Of a stretch of DNA of 25,185 bases, positions 12,450 through 20,951 are shown piece after piece. The DNA is taken from assembly GCA_964616135.1 (NCBI GenBank), contig CAZTTQ010000012.1:1-25185 (forward strand), in the 5' to 3' direction. Position 1 is the first letter of the stretch; each line of letters begins with the position of its first letter. The stretch comes from JAJYIV01 sp964616135 (GTDB lineage: Bacteria > Patescibacteriota > Patescibacteriia > UBA9934 > GWF2-40-263). A model generated the notes under the pieces. It had not been told where the DNA came from, did not search any database, and worked only from the letters and a program-made list of their open reading frames with translations. Both the position numbers and the translations under genes were made by a program.

Positions 12450-15149
12450 TTAGGGGCGTTCCTGTTCATACAATCCGCCAAAGAAGCCGTCGCGTTCATT
12501 GGTGAATTGCAACGATGATTGGTCCGCGGAGGTCCAGAGCGGCTTGAGGATATCGGGCGTCTCCACCCGTACTCGGGTGGTGCGGTCTTTGACGCCGCTT
12601 TGCTTTTGTACGAGCAGGGTGTAGCGCGCCGTGTCCGGGCGGTTCAGCAATTCTTTGAAGAATGCCGTGGTTTTGCTGGACGCTGGCGGCGTCACTTTAA
12701 ATGGCAGGCGGTAGGTAAAGGTAACGGTAGACGTGGCTCCTGGCTTGGTCTGCACCCAGTTGCCGAACACGGTTTTTCCCTGTTCCTCATGGATGTCCGT
12801 GCCGCTTTCCATGTCCTGTGCCTCGGTCTGCGCGGCATAGACCAGTTCGTCGTCGATCCTCCAGCCCTCCTCCGGCGGTTCAAATAAGTTGGCAGGGGGA
12901 GGGGTGAATCCGGAGGCAGACAACAGTTGGCTGCCTTTAGGCACGTACAAGCGGAGGTAATCCACGTTGTTTGCGCCAGAGAATAGGTCGTCCGGGGAGC
13001 CGGTGTGCGTGCGGGTTACCGTGACCGTGTTCGTGGCGGTGCCGTCGGAGGCGACGTTCACCAGCATGTCCACGGCTTGTTTGATCACACCGTCGGTTTT
13101 GCCGCCGCCGAGGTTGGTGTCCACGACCATGAGGTAGTCGCCTTCGGTCCAACGCAGGCCGCCGTCCCATCCCAGGGACACGATCGTCTTCTCCGCGTTT
13201 TCGTCGGAGAAATACACTTGGATGTCGCGGCGTTCCAGACCTTGGTTCACGTGTTCCAGCAAGGCGAGGAAATCCGCGCCGGCCATGGTCTTGGCGCGGG
13301 AAAGCACTTCTCCTGCCAGGTCGCCAATGAACTGTTTCGGCTTGTTTTCTTCTTTGTCGTATTCAAGTTCCACGATCTTCTGCGCCTCACCGACGAAATT
13401 GGTGCCGGTAATGGTGCGGCCGTAGTCCGGCATGTCGATCCCCCCAAGCATGGAGAGGAGATCGGACACGTAGGCGGCGTTGATCGCGACGACGCCGTCG
13501 ACCGTGCCACCGCCGGAAGCCTCGTAGAACTGCATGATCTGGCGGGCGGACGTTGGGAAGTCCGGGAACCAGTTGGCGTCTTGGAATTCCCAGCGGGCAG
13601 AGAGCAGGCGCAACGGGTCGGGCGCGACCAGGAAGTCCGTGAAGGTCCCGCGCATGTCATACGTGCCGCCGCCCGGCACATTCATACTGACCAGTTCGCC
13701 GTCTCGCACGGTCAGCTCGGCAAAGCTGCCCATGAAGCCGCCGGTAGGACGCATTTCCGTGTCATTTTGGAAGACGGCCAGATATTGCCGCGTCCCATTG
13801 CCGCCCAGGATGTCGACTAGGGCGTCGGAGACGGCCAGGAATTGGCGGAGTCCTTGTTCTGCCGCCGGGACGCGTCCTTTCAGGGAAAGGAACGAGTCAC
13901 GGACGTTCTCCGGCACGTCCTTTGCGTCTACGCGGTCTACTCGCGCGCGGGCGTCTTCTAGGAACGGGAGGGCGGAACGCGCATAGTCCTCAATGAGGCG
14001 TAAACGGTCCGTGGCGGCAGAAGAACTCTTGCCGGCGGCCAGGATACCGTCCGCCAGGCGGGCGCCGGCACGGGAAATGGATTCTCCGGCACCGACCAGT
14101 TCCATTCCAGCGCGGGCGGAGGCGCCTGCCGGGAGGGCACTGACCAAGAAAGTCACCGTCCCGCCCAAGTCGTCCACGGCGCGGCGGGCGGCCCCGAAGC
14201 GTTCCGCGGCGCGATCAAAAGACGTCCGTGCTCCACCGGCATTTTGGGCCGCGACAGCTCCGGCCCCGGCTTTCAGGTCGCCTAAGGCGGCGTAACTGGC
14301 CGCTTCCGCGTCGGCCTTGGATGTCTGAAGATCACCGACGACCGTCATGGCTTGGAGCGGCAGCACGGAGACGAACGAGAGGAGGATAAACGCGCCGATG
14401 GCCCGTGGCATGGCGCCGGCCCAGGCGAACTGGAACGACGGCAGGCGTGGCAGGATTCGGTCCCAGAACGGAACGGACGGCGTCGCGAAGGCGGCGACGG
14501 CCGTTTCTTCCTCCTCCGTTTCCACCACCATGCGGTTGAATTCAAACCGGGCGATCGGGCTCTCGTCTTCTTCATCCTCTTCTGCCTCTGGGAGATCCAA
14601 GTTGATGGCAATCGGCTGGAATGCGGGTGCGGCGACAGGGCGTTCCGGTACTAAAGACGCGACGTTGAGCGGCACGGCAGCCGGGAATGCGGGGAGCAGG
14701 GTCGGCGATGTCTTGGGCGCGCGGCGGCGGAATACCGGGGCGAAGGCGCGGCGCGGCGCGTAGAGCGCGGCTTCTTCCGCAAGTTGTTCGCCCAAGTCCT
14801 CCGGATCCAAGGCGAGGAAATTCGGCAACGGGCGCGCGGCGGAAACCGTCTGGAACGCGCGCAAAAAGTCCGGTGCCGGGATGGGGGTCGAATCCTCAAG
14901 GATGGACGGAGCTTTTCCTAGGTCCAAGATGAACGGAGAAAGTGAACCCGCGTACCCGACGCGTACGTCCGTGGCGGGAGAAACGGGGAGGTTCAGGCCT
15001 TCAAAACGCAAAGAGACGGGGACGGAACGGTCAAACCCGCCAGGAGACTCCAACCGGCGCAAGGACGCGCGCAAAGCCTCCCCGGCGGTTTTGCCGGTGA
15101 TGGAGGCCTTGAGGCGCAGCGCCTTTTTGGATTGGGCGGGGCGTTCCAT
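12450..15149 (-). CDS. DUF4012-domain membrane protein
   Basis: 899 residues. A ~245-residue Pro/Ala-rich, partly acidic N-terminal part is followed by one membrane segment (about 249-268, IGAFILLSFVSVLPLQAM), a helical region and the DUF4012 core, marked by QYLAVFQNDTEMRPTGGFMGSF (about 459-480) and PGGGTYDM. DUF4012 proteins are common in CPR and Gram-positive bacteria, usually next to glycosyltransferases; their function is unknown, and a role in envelope polysaccharide assembly is plausible. The start at 15149 is 8 nt after the glycosyltransferase stop, so they form an operon. An upstream in-frame start at 15212 would overlap that gene. No Shine-Dalgarno is seen. Confidence 0.85.
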   Translation of the reverse strand: MERPAQSKKALRLKASITGKTAGEALRASLRRLESPGGFDRSVPVSLRFEGLNLPVSPATDVRVGYAGSLSPFILDLGKAPSILEDSTPIPAPDFLRAFQTVSAARPLPNFLALDPEDLGEQLAEEAALYAPRRAFAPVFRRRAPKTSPTLLPAFPAAVPLNVASLVPERPVAAPAFQPIAINLDLPEAEEDEEDESPIARFEFNRMVVETEEEETAVAAFATPSVPFWDRILPRLPSFQFAWAGAMPRAIGAFILLSFVSVLPLQAMTVVGDLQTSKADAEAASYAALGDLKAGAGAVAAQNAGGARTSFDRAAERFGAARRAVDDLGGTVTFLVSALPAGASARAGMELVGAGESISRAGARLADGILAAGKSSSAATDRLRLIEDYARSALPFLEDARARVDRVDAKDVPENVRDSFLSLKGRVPAAEQGLRQFLAVSDALVDILGGNGTRQYLAVFQNDTEMRPTGGFMGSFAELTVRDGELVSMNVPGGGTYDMRGTFTDFLVAPDPLRLLSARWEFQDANWFPDFPTSARQIMQFYEASGGGTVDGVVAINAAYVSDLLSMLGGIDMPDYGRTITGTNFVGEAQKIVELEYDKEENKPKQFIGDLAGEVLSRAKTMAGADFLALLEHVNQGLERRDIQVYFSDENAEKTIVSLGWDGGLRWTEGDYLMVVDTNLGGGKTDGVIKQAVDMLVNVASDGTATNTVTVTRTHTGSPDDLFSGANNVDYLRLYVPKGSQLLSASGFTPPPANLFEPPEEGWRIDDELVYAAQTEAQDMESGTDIHEEQGKTVFGNWVQTKPGATSTVTFTYRLPFKVTPPASSKTTAFFKELLNRPDTARYTLLVQKQSGVKDRTTRVRVETPDILKPLWTSADQSSLQFTNERDGFFGGLYEQERP

Positions 15150-15157
15150 AGCGTTGG

Positions 15158-16261
15158 TTAACGGAGGACGTTTCGATAGACGGTGGCGGTTGCTTCTGCG
15201 GCGCGGTCCCACGAGAAACGTTTGACGTTCTTTTGGCCCCGGGCGATCAGCGTCGTGCGCAGGGACTGGTCCGTGACCAGCGTCTCCATGGCCGTCGCCA
15301 GGGCGTTTTCGTCCATTGGGTCAACGTACACGGCGGCGTCCCCGAGTACTTCCGGCAAGGAGCCGGCGTTGGAGCTTACCACCGGTACTCCGGCGGCCAT
15401 GGCTTCCAAGGGCGGCAGGCCGAAGCCTTCCAAGCGCGAGGGAAATACGTAGCCGATGGCGTCGCGATAGAGCGCGGACAACTGCGCGTCCGCCGGATCA
15501 TCTATCCAGACCACCCGTTCGCCCAAGGCACGCGCGTCCGCGGAATCTTTGAGCCGACGGCGGAAGGCGTCCATGCGTCCCGCCAGTACGAGGTGCACGC
15601 CCGGCTGGGCCGCGGCGGCCAGGCGGAAGGCGCGGAGCAAACCGTCCACGTTTTTGTGCGGGTACGCGTTGCCGACGTAGAGCAGGTACGGCCGCGGACA
15701 CGGGACGGCGTCCGTTCCGGCGGGCAGAGGCGTCACGCCTTCCAAAATCACCGTGATTTTGGAGGCCGGGATCTTTGGGAACCGGCGCAGAATGGCCTGC
15801 TTGGTGTGTTCGGACACGGCAATGATCTGTCGGGACGCGTGGACGGCGTGGGACAGGACCAGGCGGAACGCAGCGTACTTGATCCAGAAGGAAAGCGGGT
15901 TGCGCGTACTGGCCTTGGACGACGCGGGCTCGTCCAACAGGATCAAGTCATGGATGGTGACGACGAACGGCGTCTTCAGGAACAGCGGCACGTTCCAGTG
16001 CGGGAAGTGGATCAGGTCGAACTTCCTCTGGTCCAACAAACGGGGCAAAAGGACTTGTTCCTTCCAGCCGTACCAAGGGATGTCTGTCGTGAATCGGCGG
16101 GCCCCTGGCAGACTTCCGGCGTTCTCCGGCTTGAGGAAAAACACGTACGAACCCTCCGTGTCGGCAGCGTGAAGACGGGAGGCGATTTGCTCCACATACC
16201 GCCCGAGGCCGCCTCCCCCCGTAGCGGGTCCGAACATGCGTGCGTCGAAACCGATCTTCAT
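15158..16261 (-). CDS. GT4-family glycosyltransferase
   Basis: 367 residues. The N-terminal MKIGFDARMFGPATGGGGLGRYV acceptor-side loop and the C-terminal nucleotide-sugar site SRLEGFGLPPLEAMAAG (E-x7-E) identify a retaining GT-B glycosyltransferase of family 4. LLYVGNAYPHKNVDGLLRAF is the usual start of the second domain. It likely adds a sugar from a nucleotide donor to a lipid-linked surface glycan on the cytoplasmic face; the sugar is not predictable. It has its own leaderless-type promoter (TATACT 7 nt before the ATG) and is followed 8 nt later by the DUF4012 gene. Confidence 0.9.
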   Translation of the reverse strand: MKIGFDARMFGPATGGGGLGRYVEQIASRLHAADTEGSYVFFLKPENAGSLPGARRFTTDIPWYGWKEQVLLPRLLDQRKFDLIHFPHWNVPLFLKTPFVVTIHDLILLDEPASSKASTRNPLSFWIKYAAFRLVLSHAVHASRQIIAVSEHTKQAILRRFPKIPASKITVILEGVTPLPAGTDAVPCPRPYLLYVGNAYPHKNVDGLLRAFRLAAAAQPGVHLVLAGRMDAFRRRLKDSADARALGERVVWIDDPADAQLSALYRDAIGYVFPSRLEGFGLPPLEAMAAGVPVVSSNAGSLPEVLGDAAVYVDPMDENALATAMETLVTDQSLRTTLIARGQKNVKRFSWDRAAEATATVYRNVLR

Positions 16262-16268
16262 ATGGCTC

Positions 16269-16277
16269 AGTATAACA
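16269..16277 (-). promoter_or_regulatory. Extended -10 promoter for a leaderless glycosyltransferase mRNA
   Basis: The minus strand reads TGT-TATACT with 7 nt to the ATG of the gene ending at 16261. The upstream terminator stem replaces any -35 box, the same layout as before the gene at 4456. Confidence 0.6.
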
Positions 16278-16279
16278 GA

Positions 16280-16304
16280 AAAACGGGCTATCGTCGCCCG
16301 TTTT
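16280..16304 (-). terminator. Rho-independent terminator of the second glycosyltransferase gene
   Basis: AAAACGGGC (16280-16288) and GCCCGTTTT (16296-16304) form the stem, with a further T on the minus strand. It separates two GT4 genes into two transcription units. Confidence 0.8.
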
Positions 16305-16321
16305 CCTTAGGAAAAAGCAGC

Positions 16322-16330
16322 TGTGGATAA
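16322..16330. other. Isolated perfect DnaA box
   Basis: TGTGGATAA (reverse TTATCCACA) matches the DnaA-box consensus exactly. The neighbouring GTAACCACA is two mismatches off. No AT-rich unwinding element or cluster is nearby, so this is not evidence for an origin. Confidence 0.3.
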
Positions 16331-16337
16331 CCTGTGG

Positions 16338-17450
16338 TTACCGAAGGAACGTTTGGCGAAGCGCGGCAGCCGCCGTGGACCAGGAATAGGCGGCAGCGCG
16401 GACAGGTCCTTGGGTGGAAAGGGCGTGGCGAAGCGCGGGGTCCGCGTGCAGCTGTTCCAGGGCGGAAGCGATCTCTTCCGGATCATGCGGATTTACCAGA
16501 ATCGCGGCATTTCCCGTCAGTTCCGGCAGGGAAGAAGACGCGCTGGCGATGACCGGCGTTCCACAGGCCATCGCTTCCAATACCGGTAAGCCGAATCCCT
16601 CGTGGAAGCTCGGCCAGAGCAGCACGTCCGCCATGCGGTACAGCGCGGCGCGGTGTTCCGCGTCCACGTAGCCGATCCGTTTCACCCAGGGAAGCGGTTT
16701 AAGCAACGGTCCCCAACCGGTACCTCCGGCAAGCACCAGGGACAAGTCGTCGTCGGTGCGTGCGCGATAGGCAGTCATCGCGGCCAGGATTCCGTCGATA
16801 TTTTTTCGCGGTTCGAGCGTGCCTAGGTACAGCGCGTAACGGCGGGGGAGACGGTATTTGGAGCGGACCCCGGAATCCGTCGGGGCTGGGCGCGGGACGA
16901 ATTCATTCCCGCGTCCGTGCGGAATCACGGTGACGCGGTCCGCGGACAATCCGGGGAATGCTGCCAGCAGGTCGCTCTGGGCATGGCGGGAAGGAACGAC
17001 GATGGTTTTTGCGCCGCGGGCCAATGCCTCCGGGCGGGCGGCCCGGTGCCAGGCGCGCATCTTCCAGGAGTACCACTCCGGATGGCGGAACCAGGAAACG
17101 TCATGCATGGTGAGTGCGTACGGCAAGTTCGGGGACACACGCCCCACGCACAAGTTCGGCAGCCAAGCCATGTCAAAACGCCCACCGGCCAATACGTCCA
17201 GATACGGACGTCCCGTGAACGTTTCGGCCAGGCTCAACAGGCGGTTGGGGAGCGCCACGTGCTTCACGGACACGTGCGGCGGCAGCGTGCCAAGGCGGTC
17301 CGCGGGAAGTGTCCGGCGGCCGGTGGTCAGCAACACGTATCCATTGCCATCCTTGGACGAAAAAAGAGCGCGGAGGGTCCGAACCGTGCATTCCCCCACC
17401 CCCGTCAGGCGCGGCGCCGTCAGATGCCGCGCATCCACCAGGATCCGCAT
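16338..17450 (-). CDS. GT4-family glycosyltransferase
   Basis: 370 residues. MRILVDARHLTAPRLTGVGE at the N-terminus, YALYLGTLEPRKNIDGILAAM at the domain junction and SFHEGFGLPVLEAMACG (E-x7-E) at the nucleotide-sugar site define a GT-B family 4 enzyme. The start at 17450 lies one base after the stop codon of the gene upstream, so translation is probably coupled. A longer in-frame form from 17489 would overlap that gene. It likely works on the same surface glycan as its neighbours. Confidence 0.9.
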   Translation of the reverse strand: MRILVDARHLTAPRLTGVGECTVRTLRALFSSKDGNGYVLLTTGRRTLPADRLGTLPPHVSVKHVALPNRLLSLAETFTGRPYLDVLAGGRFDMAWLPNLCVGRVSPNLPYALTMHDVSWFRHPEWYSWKMRAWHRAARPEALARGAKTIVVPSRHAQSDLLAAFPGLSADRVTVIPHGRGNEFVPRPAPTDSGVRSKYRLPRRYALYLGTLEPRKNIDGILAAMTAYRARTDDDLSLVLAGGTGWGPLLKPLPWVKRIGYVDAEHRAALYRMADVLLWPSFHEGFGLPVLEAMACGTPVIASASSSLPELTGNAAILVNPHDPEEIASALEQLHADPALRHALSTQGPVRAAAYSWSTAAAALRQTFLR

Positions 17451-17451
17451 A

Positions 17452-18549
17452 TCACGAGGCCGTTTTCTTCTGCCGCGCTTCTTCCACAATGCGTTTCATC
17501 CCGTCTTCAAACCGCGCGCGCGAGAACGTTTCCGCATGCGTTTTGATGGCCGCGGGGTCAAAAGCCGCTTCGTCAAAATGAAGCAGGAGGTGTCCCACGG
17601 TTTCCCAGTTCTGCTGGTCGAAAAGCAGGCCTGTTTTGCCGGGGATGACGGTTTCTCCGGCGCCGCCTTTTCCATAAGCAACCACCGGGCGCCCGGCTGC
17701 CATGCTCTCCACGGCCGTGATGCCGAAGTCTTCCTCTTGCGGGTGGATGAACGCCTTGGCGCCGGCATACAGCGCTGGCATATCCCCATCTTTTACGTAG
17801 CCCAAGAACTCCACCGTCGGTCCGGCGGCCTTCTTCAATTCGGCTTCCATGGGGCCCGTGCCGAAAATCTTGAGTGGCAATCCCAGGCGGGAACACGCTT
17901 CCACAATCAGGTCGAAGCGCTTGTAGGCCACCAAACGGCCGCCCGCCAAGAAGTATTCCTTCGGTCCGGGGGCGATGGAAAACCGTTGTGTGTCCACGGG
18001 CGGATACAGCAAGACGCTGTCACGGCCGTAGTAGGCCTTGATGCGTTCCTGCACCGTCTTGGAGTTAGCGACAAACACGTCCGGACGCTCCGCGGCGTGG
18101 CGATCCCAAATGCGCAAATAAGAAAGCAGCGGGGGAAGCAGCGCTTTTACAAACCCAGGCGCGCGCAATTCCTGCACGTAGCTGTGCGTGTTGAGCCACA
18201 GGTAACGCGTCGGCGTGTGGCAGTAGCACACGTGGACGGTCCCAGGGCGTGTCAGGACTCCCTTGCTGAAGGCGGAGGCGTTGCTGACGACCACGTCAAA
18301 GCCGGAGAGGTCGTAGGACTCCGTGGCGGTCGGCATGAGGCCGACGTACCACTGGTACTTGGCCCGCATGAGCGGCGCGCGTTGGAGGAACGACGTGCGG
18401 ACGTCCTTGCCTTTCAGGTGGGGGAACTTCCGGTCGTCAAAAAACAGCGCGTAGGTGGGCGCTTTGGGCCAGATCGACTGGAGGGCGGAAAGAACCTGCT
18501 CCGCGCCCCCGTTCTGGGACAGATGGTCATGGACAATGGCCAGGTTCAT
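17452..18549 (-). CDS. GT4-family glycosyltransferase
   Basis: 365 residues. MNLAIVHDHLSQNGGAEQVL at the N-terminus, CYCHTPTRYLW in the acceptor domain and PQEEDFGITAVESMAAG (E-x7-E) near the C-terminus match a GT4 subgroup commonly found in polysaccharide clusters. It is the first gene of a two-gene unit with the glycosyltransferase at 16338-17450. AAGGTG sits 9 nt before the ATG and doubles as a possible -10 box (TAAGGT), so translation may be leaderless or Shine-Dalgarno-driven. Confidence 0.9.
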   Translation of the reverse strand: MNLAIVHDHLSQNGGAEQVLSALQSIWPKAPTYALFFDDRKFPHLKGKDVRTSFLQRAPLMRAKYQWYVGLMPTATESYDLSGFDVVVSNASAFSKGVLTRPGTVHVCYCHTPTRYLWLNTHSYVQELRAPGFVKALLPPLLSYLRIWDRHAAERPDVFVANSKTVQERIKAYYGRDSVLLYPPVDTQRFSIAPGPKEYFLAGGRLVAYKRFDLIVEACSRLGLPLKIFGTGPMEAELKKAAGPTVEFLGYVKDGDMPALYAGAKAFIHPQEEDFGITAVESMAAGRPVVAYGKGGAGETVIPGKTGLLFDQQNWETVGHLLLHFDEAAFDPAAIKTHAETFSRARFEDGMKRIVEEARQKKTAS

Positions 18550-18558
18550 GCGGGGGAC

Positions 18559-18587
18559 ACCTTACCGAAAACCGCCCGGATATTCAA
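18559..18587 (-). promoter_or_regulatory. Candidate promoter for the glycosyltransferase pair
   Basis: The minus strand reads TTGAAT (18582-18587), a 17-nt spacer and TAAGGT (18559-18564), the latter ending 9 nt before the ATG. It lies back to back with the + strand promoter at 18599. Confidence 0.5.
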
Positions 18588-18598
18588 TCGGCCGTTCA

Positions 18599-18627
18599 TT
18601 GACGTTTTCGGCCTGTTTTGTTAGGTT
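18599..18627 (+). promoter_or_regulatory. Promoter of the orphan TIM-barrel-like gene
   Basis: TTGACG (18599-18604), a 17-nt spacer and TAGGTT (18622-18627). The leader that follows contains the inverted repeat CCTTCGA/TCGAAGG (18632-18638/18667-18673) just before the GAGGAGAGGG Shine-Dalgarno. Confidence 0.55.
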
Positions 18628-18687
18628 TTTCCCTTCGATCCGCCGCGGGAATGGTCCTGGCCGGTTTCGAAGGAAGAGGAGAGGGCT

Positions 18688-19434
18688 GTGCCGCGCCCCA
18701 AACCGTATATCGGCGTTACCGGTTTCATGTCCCAGGAGGAGACCGATGCCGTGCTGGACGTCGTCCCCAAGAAGCCGTCCCACCTGCTGATGGTCGGCGT
18801 GCTCGCCAGCGCCAAGACCTTGGAGGTTCCGCCCATCCCCGTCCGCCGGCCGGAGCGGTATCCGCCCAGGGAGCGTATCCAGCGGATCTTCTCGCCTGAT
18901 CCGCGGGCACTGAACCTGGTCCACTACGCGACGGACCGCCGCGAACGGGCGGGGGAGGAACTGCATGCGCTGTCGGGCGTCGTGGGCACGGTCGGATTCC
19001 AGGCGAACGTACGCTGGCCCGACATCACCCCGGGCCTCGCGGCCGCGTGCCTCCGCAAGCGGACCGTTCTCCAGATTGGGGCGCGGGCGATGGCGGCTCT
19101 CGGTTTCCGCCCCGGGGTGATCGTCGGGCGGTTCGAGAAATACGCGCCGTATTTCACGGACGTCCTGCTCGATCCGAGCGGGGGAGAAGGGCTCATGCTC
19201 GACCTGGACCGGGCGTCCACCTTCGTGGAGGAGTTCGCGACCCAATATCCCACTCTAGGGATCGGCGTCGCGGGCGGCCTGTGCAAGGAGACGCTTCCGT
19301 CCGTCCAGGGACTGCTGCGCCGGTATCCGTTCCTCTCGATCGACGCCGAGGGGCGGCTGCGCGACGTGGACGATCACCTCGATCTCGAGGCAGCCAAGGC
19401 GTACGTCCGTTGTGCCTACGAGATCTTCTCCTGA
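18688..19434 (+). CDS. Orphan TIM-barrel-like protein, possibly related to phosphoribosylanthranilate isomerase
   Basis: 248 residues starting at GTG 18688, with GAGGAGAGGG six bases upstream. Spaced segments resemble the TrpF (PRAI) barrel: KPYIGVTG at the N-terminus, LLDPSGGEG near 161-168, GIGVAGGL near 191-198 (phosphate-binding AGGL) and LSIDAEG...LDLEAAKAYV near the C-terminus. The catalytic Cys of TrpF (KICG) is replaced in IGVTG, so isomerase activity is unlikely. This is pattern recognition only. It lies alone and reads opposite to the glycan cluster it splits. Its GC-rich codons, structured leader and strong Shine-Dalgarno resemble the cassette genes. Confidence 0.4.
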   Translation: MPRPKPYIGVTGFMSQEETDAVLDVVPKKPSHLLMVGVLASAKTLEVPPIPVRRPERYPPRERIQRIFSPDPRALNLVHYATDRRERAGEELHALSGVVGTVGFQANVRWPDITPGLAAACLRKRTVLQIGARAMAALGFRPGVIVGRFEKYAPYFTDVLLDPSGGEGLMLDLDRASTFVEEFATQYPTLGIGVAGGLCKETLPSVQGLLRRYPFLSIDAEGRLRDVDDHLDLEAAKAYVRCAYEIFS

Positions 19435-19442
19435 AACGCAAA

Positions 19443-19477
19443 CCCCCGTTGATCCGACTGGATCCACGGGGGTGTTT
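19443..19477. terminator. Bidirectional terminator between convergent genes
   Basis: CCCCCGT-tGATCC pairs with GGATCCACGGGGG (19443-19472), then TGTTTTTATC on +. The minus side has GGGGGTTTGCGTTT. It separates the TIM-barrel-like gene from the convergent sugar transferase. Confidence 0.8.
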
Positions 19478-19483
19478 TTATCG

Positions 19484-20896
19484 CTATGAGGCACCACGGC
19501 GTGCCAGCACGACGAACGGGGTTTTGAGCAGGATGGACAGGTCGAGGAGCGGAGACCAGTGCTCAATGTAGCGCATGTCCAGCCGGACTTCTTCTTCAAA
19601 CTCCAGGTCCGCGCGGCCGCTGATCTGCGCCAAGCCCGTAATGCCGGGTTTGATCGTCAGGACTTTGCGCTGGTGCGGTTTGTACTTGGCCACTTCCTCC
19701 GGCAAGTGCGGACGGGGTCCGACCAACGACATGTGGCCGAACAGGACCAGGTAGAACTCCGGAATTTCGTCCAAGCTGTACTTGCGGAGGAACTTCCCGA
19801 CGCGCGTAATGCGCGGGTCGTCTTTGATTTTCACCAACGGACCGTCGGCGCGGAGGTTTTTGTCCGCCAGCTCGTTGTAGCGCTCAAAATGCCGCCCAGG
19901 CTGCATGGTGCGGAACTTGAAGTAGGGAAACGGCTTGGCGCTTTGGCCAACGCGTTCGGCCTTTTTTCCGCCCGGCAAATGGGAGAAGAACACGCCTCCG
20001 CGGCTTTCCAAGACGATGGCGAGCGCGATGAGGATCTGGAGCGGCAGCGACAGGAGGATGAGCACCAGTGAACCGATGATGTCGAACGCGCGCTTATAGA
20101 TGGCACCCCAGCCATCCAAGGGGGTTTTGCGCACTTCAATCACCGGAATGCCGGCGTAGGTGTGCACCACGGACTTGCCGACGGCGGAGGAAAAGAAGTC
20201 CGCGCTGTACGTGAAGCCCAAGTGTTCCGTCTCCGTGAACGCAAGCAGGTCCAGCGACGTTTCCCGCGGCGCCTCCGGGTCCGCGAGCCAGATTTCATCC
20301 ACTCCGTCTAACCGTTTCAGTTTACGGATGCCGTCCGCGGCCGTCTTGGTAAACGCCGGGTAGGTAGAAACGACGCGCAGGCCCATGGCCGGATGCTTGG
20401 CAAAGGTGTCCGCGAGGATATGGGCCGTATGTGTGTCGCCAATGACCGCCAAGCGGTGCTCACCCACGCCGAAGCGCAGCAAGAGGCGTTGCAACCCGCG
20501 TACCAGCAGGCGCCCGCCGCCGACGAAGGCGATGGACAACAGCCAGGCCGCGACCGCGATAAAGCGGGATTCAAAGAACGTGCGGGAGAAGAACAGGATG
20601 GCGAATACGCTGGCCATGGCGGCGGAACAGGCAAAACCGACGCGCCCTAATTCGGAAAATAGCGAACGGCGGCGCGTGGCGTACAAACCGGACGCGGCGA
20701 ACACCAGCAGCCAAAAGAGTGCGACGGGAGCGACAACGGCCAGGTAGCGCTCAAACGTTAGATCGAACACGACTGGGCGCAAACTGGTGAAAAACGGATG
20801 GAAGCGCAAAAAATACGCCGCGGTCGCCGCCAGGGTGACGGCGAAGAAATCCACGGGGACTAAGAGCGACGTGAAAAATAATTCCACCTTTTTCAT
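19484..20896 (-). CDS. Polyprenyl-phosphate sugar phosphotransferase (WbaP/exopolysaccharide type)
   Basis: 470 residues. The N-terminal third has about four membrane helices (from LLVPVDFFAVTLAATAAYFLRF onwards) and a CoA-binding-like central domain (RLAVIGDTHTAHILADTF). The C-terminal bacterial sugar transferase domain has KRAFDIIGSLVLILLSLPLQ, KFRTM, the catalytic SLDEIPEF, LVGPRP and KPGITGLAQISGR. It transfers a sugar phosphate to undecaprenyl phosphate, the first step of surface glycan synthesis at the inner membrane, and would feed the GT4 enzymes nearby. The start at 20896 was chosen because the upstream in-frame extension runs through rnpB. TATCAT 15 nt upstream may be the -10 box. 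Confidence 0.92.
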   Translation of the reverse strand: MKKVELFFTSLLVPVDFFAVTLAATAAYFLRFHPFFTSLRPVVFDLTFERYLAVVAPVALFWLLVFAASGLYATRRRSLFSELGRVGFACSAAMASVFAILFFSRTFFESRFIAVAAWLLSIAFVGGGRLLVRGLQRLLLRFGVGEHRLAVIGDTHTAHILADTFAKHPAMGLRVVSTYPAFTKTAADGIRKLKRLDGVDEIWLADPEAPRETSLDLLAFTETEHLGFTYSADFFSSAVGKSVVHTYAGIPVIEVRKTPLDGWGAIYKRAFDIIGSLVLILLSLPLQILIALAIVLESRGGVFFSHLPGGKKAERVGQSAKPFPYFKFRTMQPGRHFERYNELADKNLRADGPLVKIKDDPRITRVGKFLRKYSLDEIPEFYLVLFGHMSLVGPRPHLPEEVAKYKPHQRKVLTIKPGITGLAQISGRADLEFEEEVRLDMRYIEHWSPLLDLSILLKTPFVVLARRGAS

Positions 20897-20923
20897 AGCC
20901 GGATACTTGCCATGATAGCAAAA

Positions 20924-20944
20924 GCCCCCGCATGAAGCGAGGGC
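20924..20944 (-). terminator. Terminator of rnpB
   Basis: GCCCTCGC-ttcat-GCGGGGGC on the minus strand (one mismatch), then TTTTGCTATC. It lies 8 nt after the RNase P RNA. Confidence 0.75.
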
Positions 20945-20951
20945 GTTTGCT

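Noticed and set aside
16322..16340. Replication origin
   Set aside because: Only one perfect DnaA box and one weak neighbour are present, with no AT-rich element and no dnaA or dnaN nearby.
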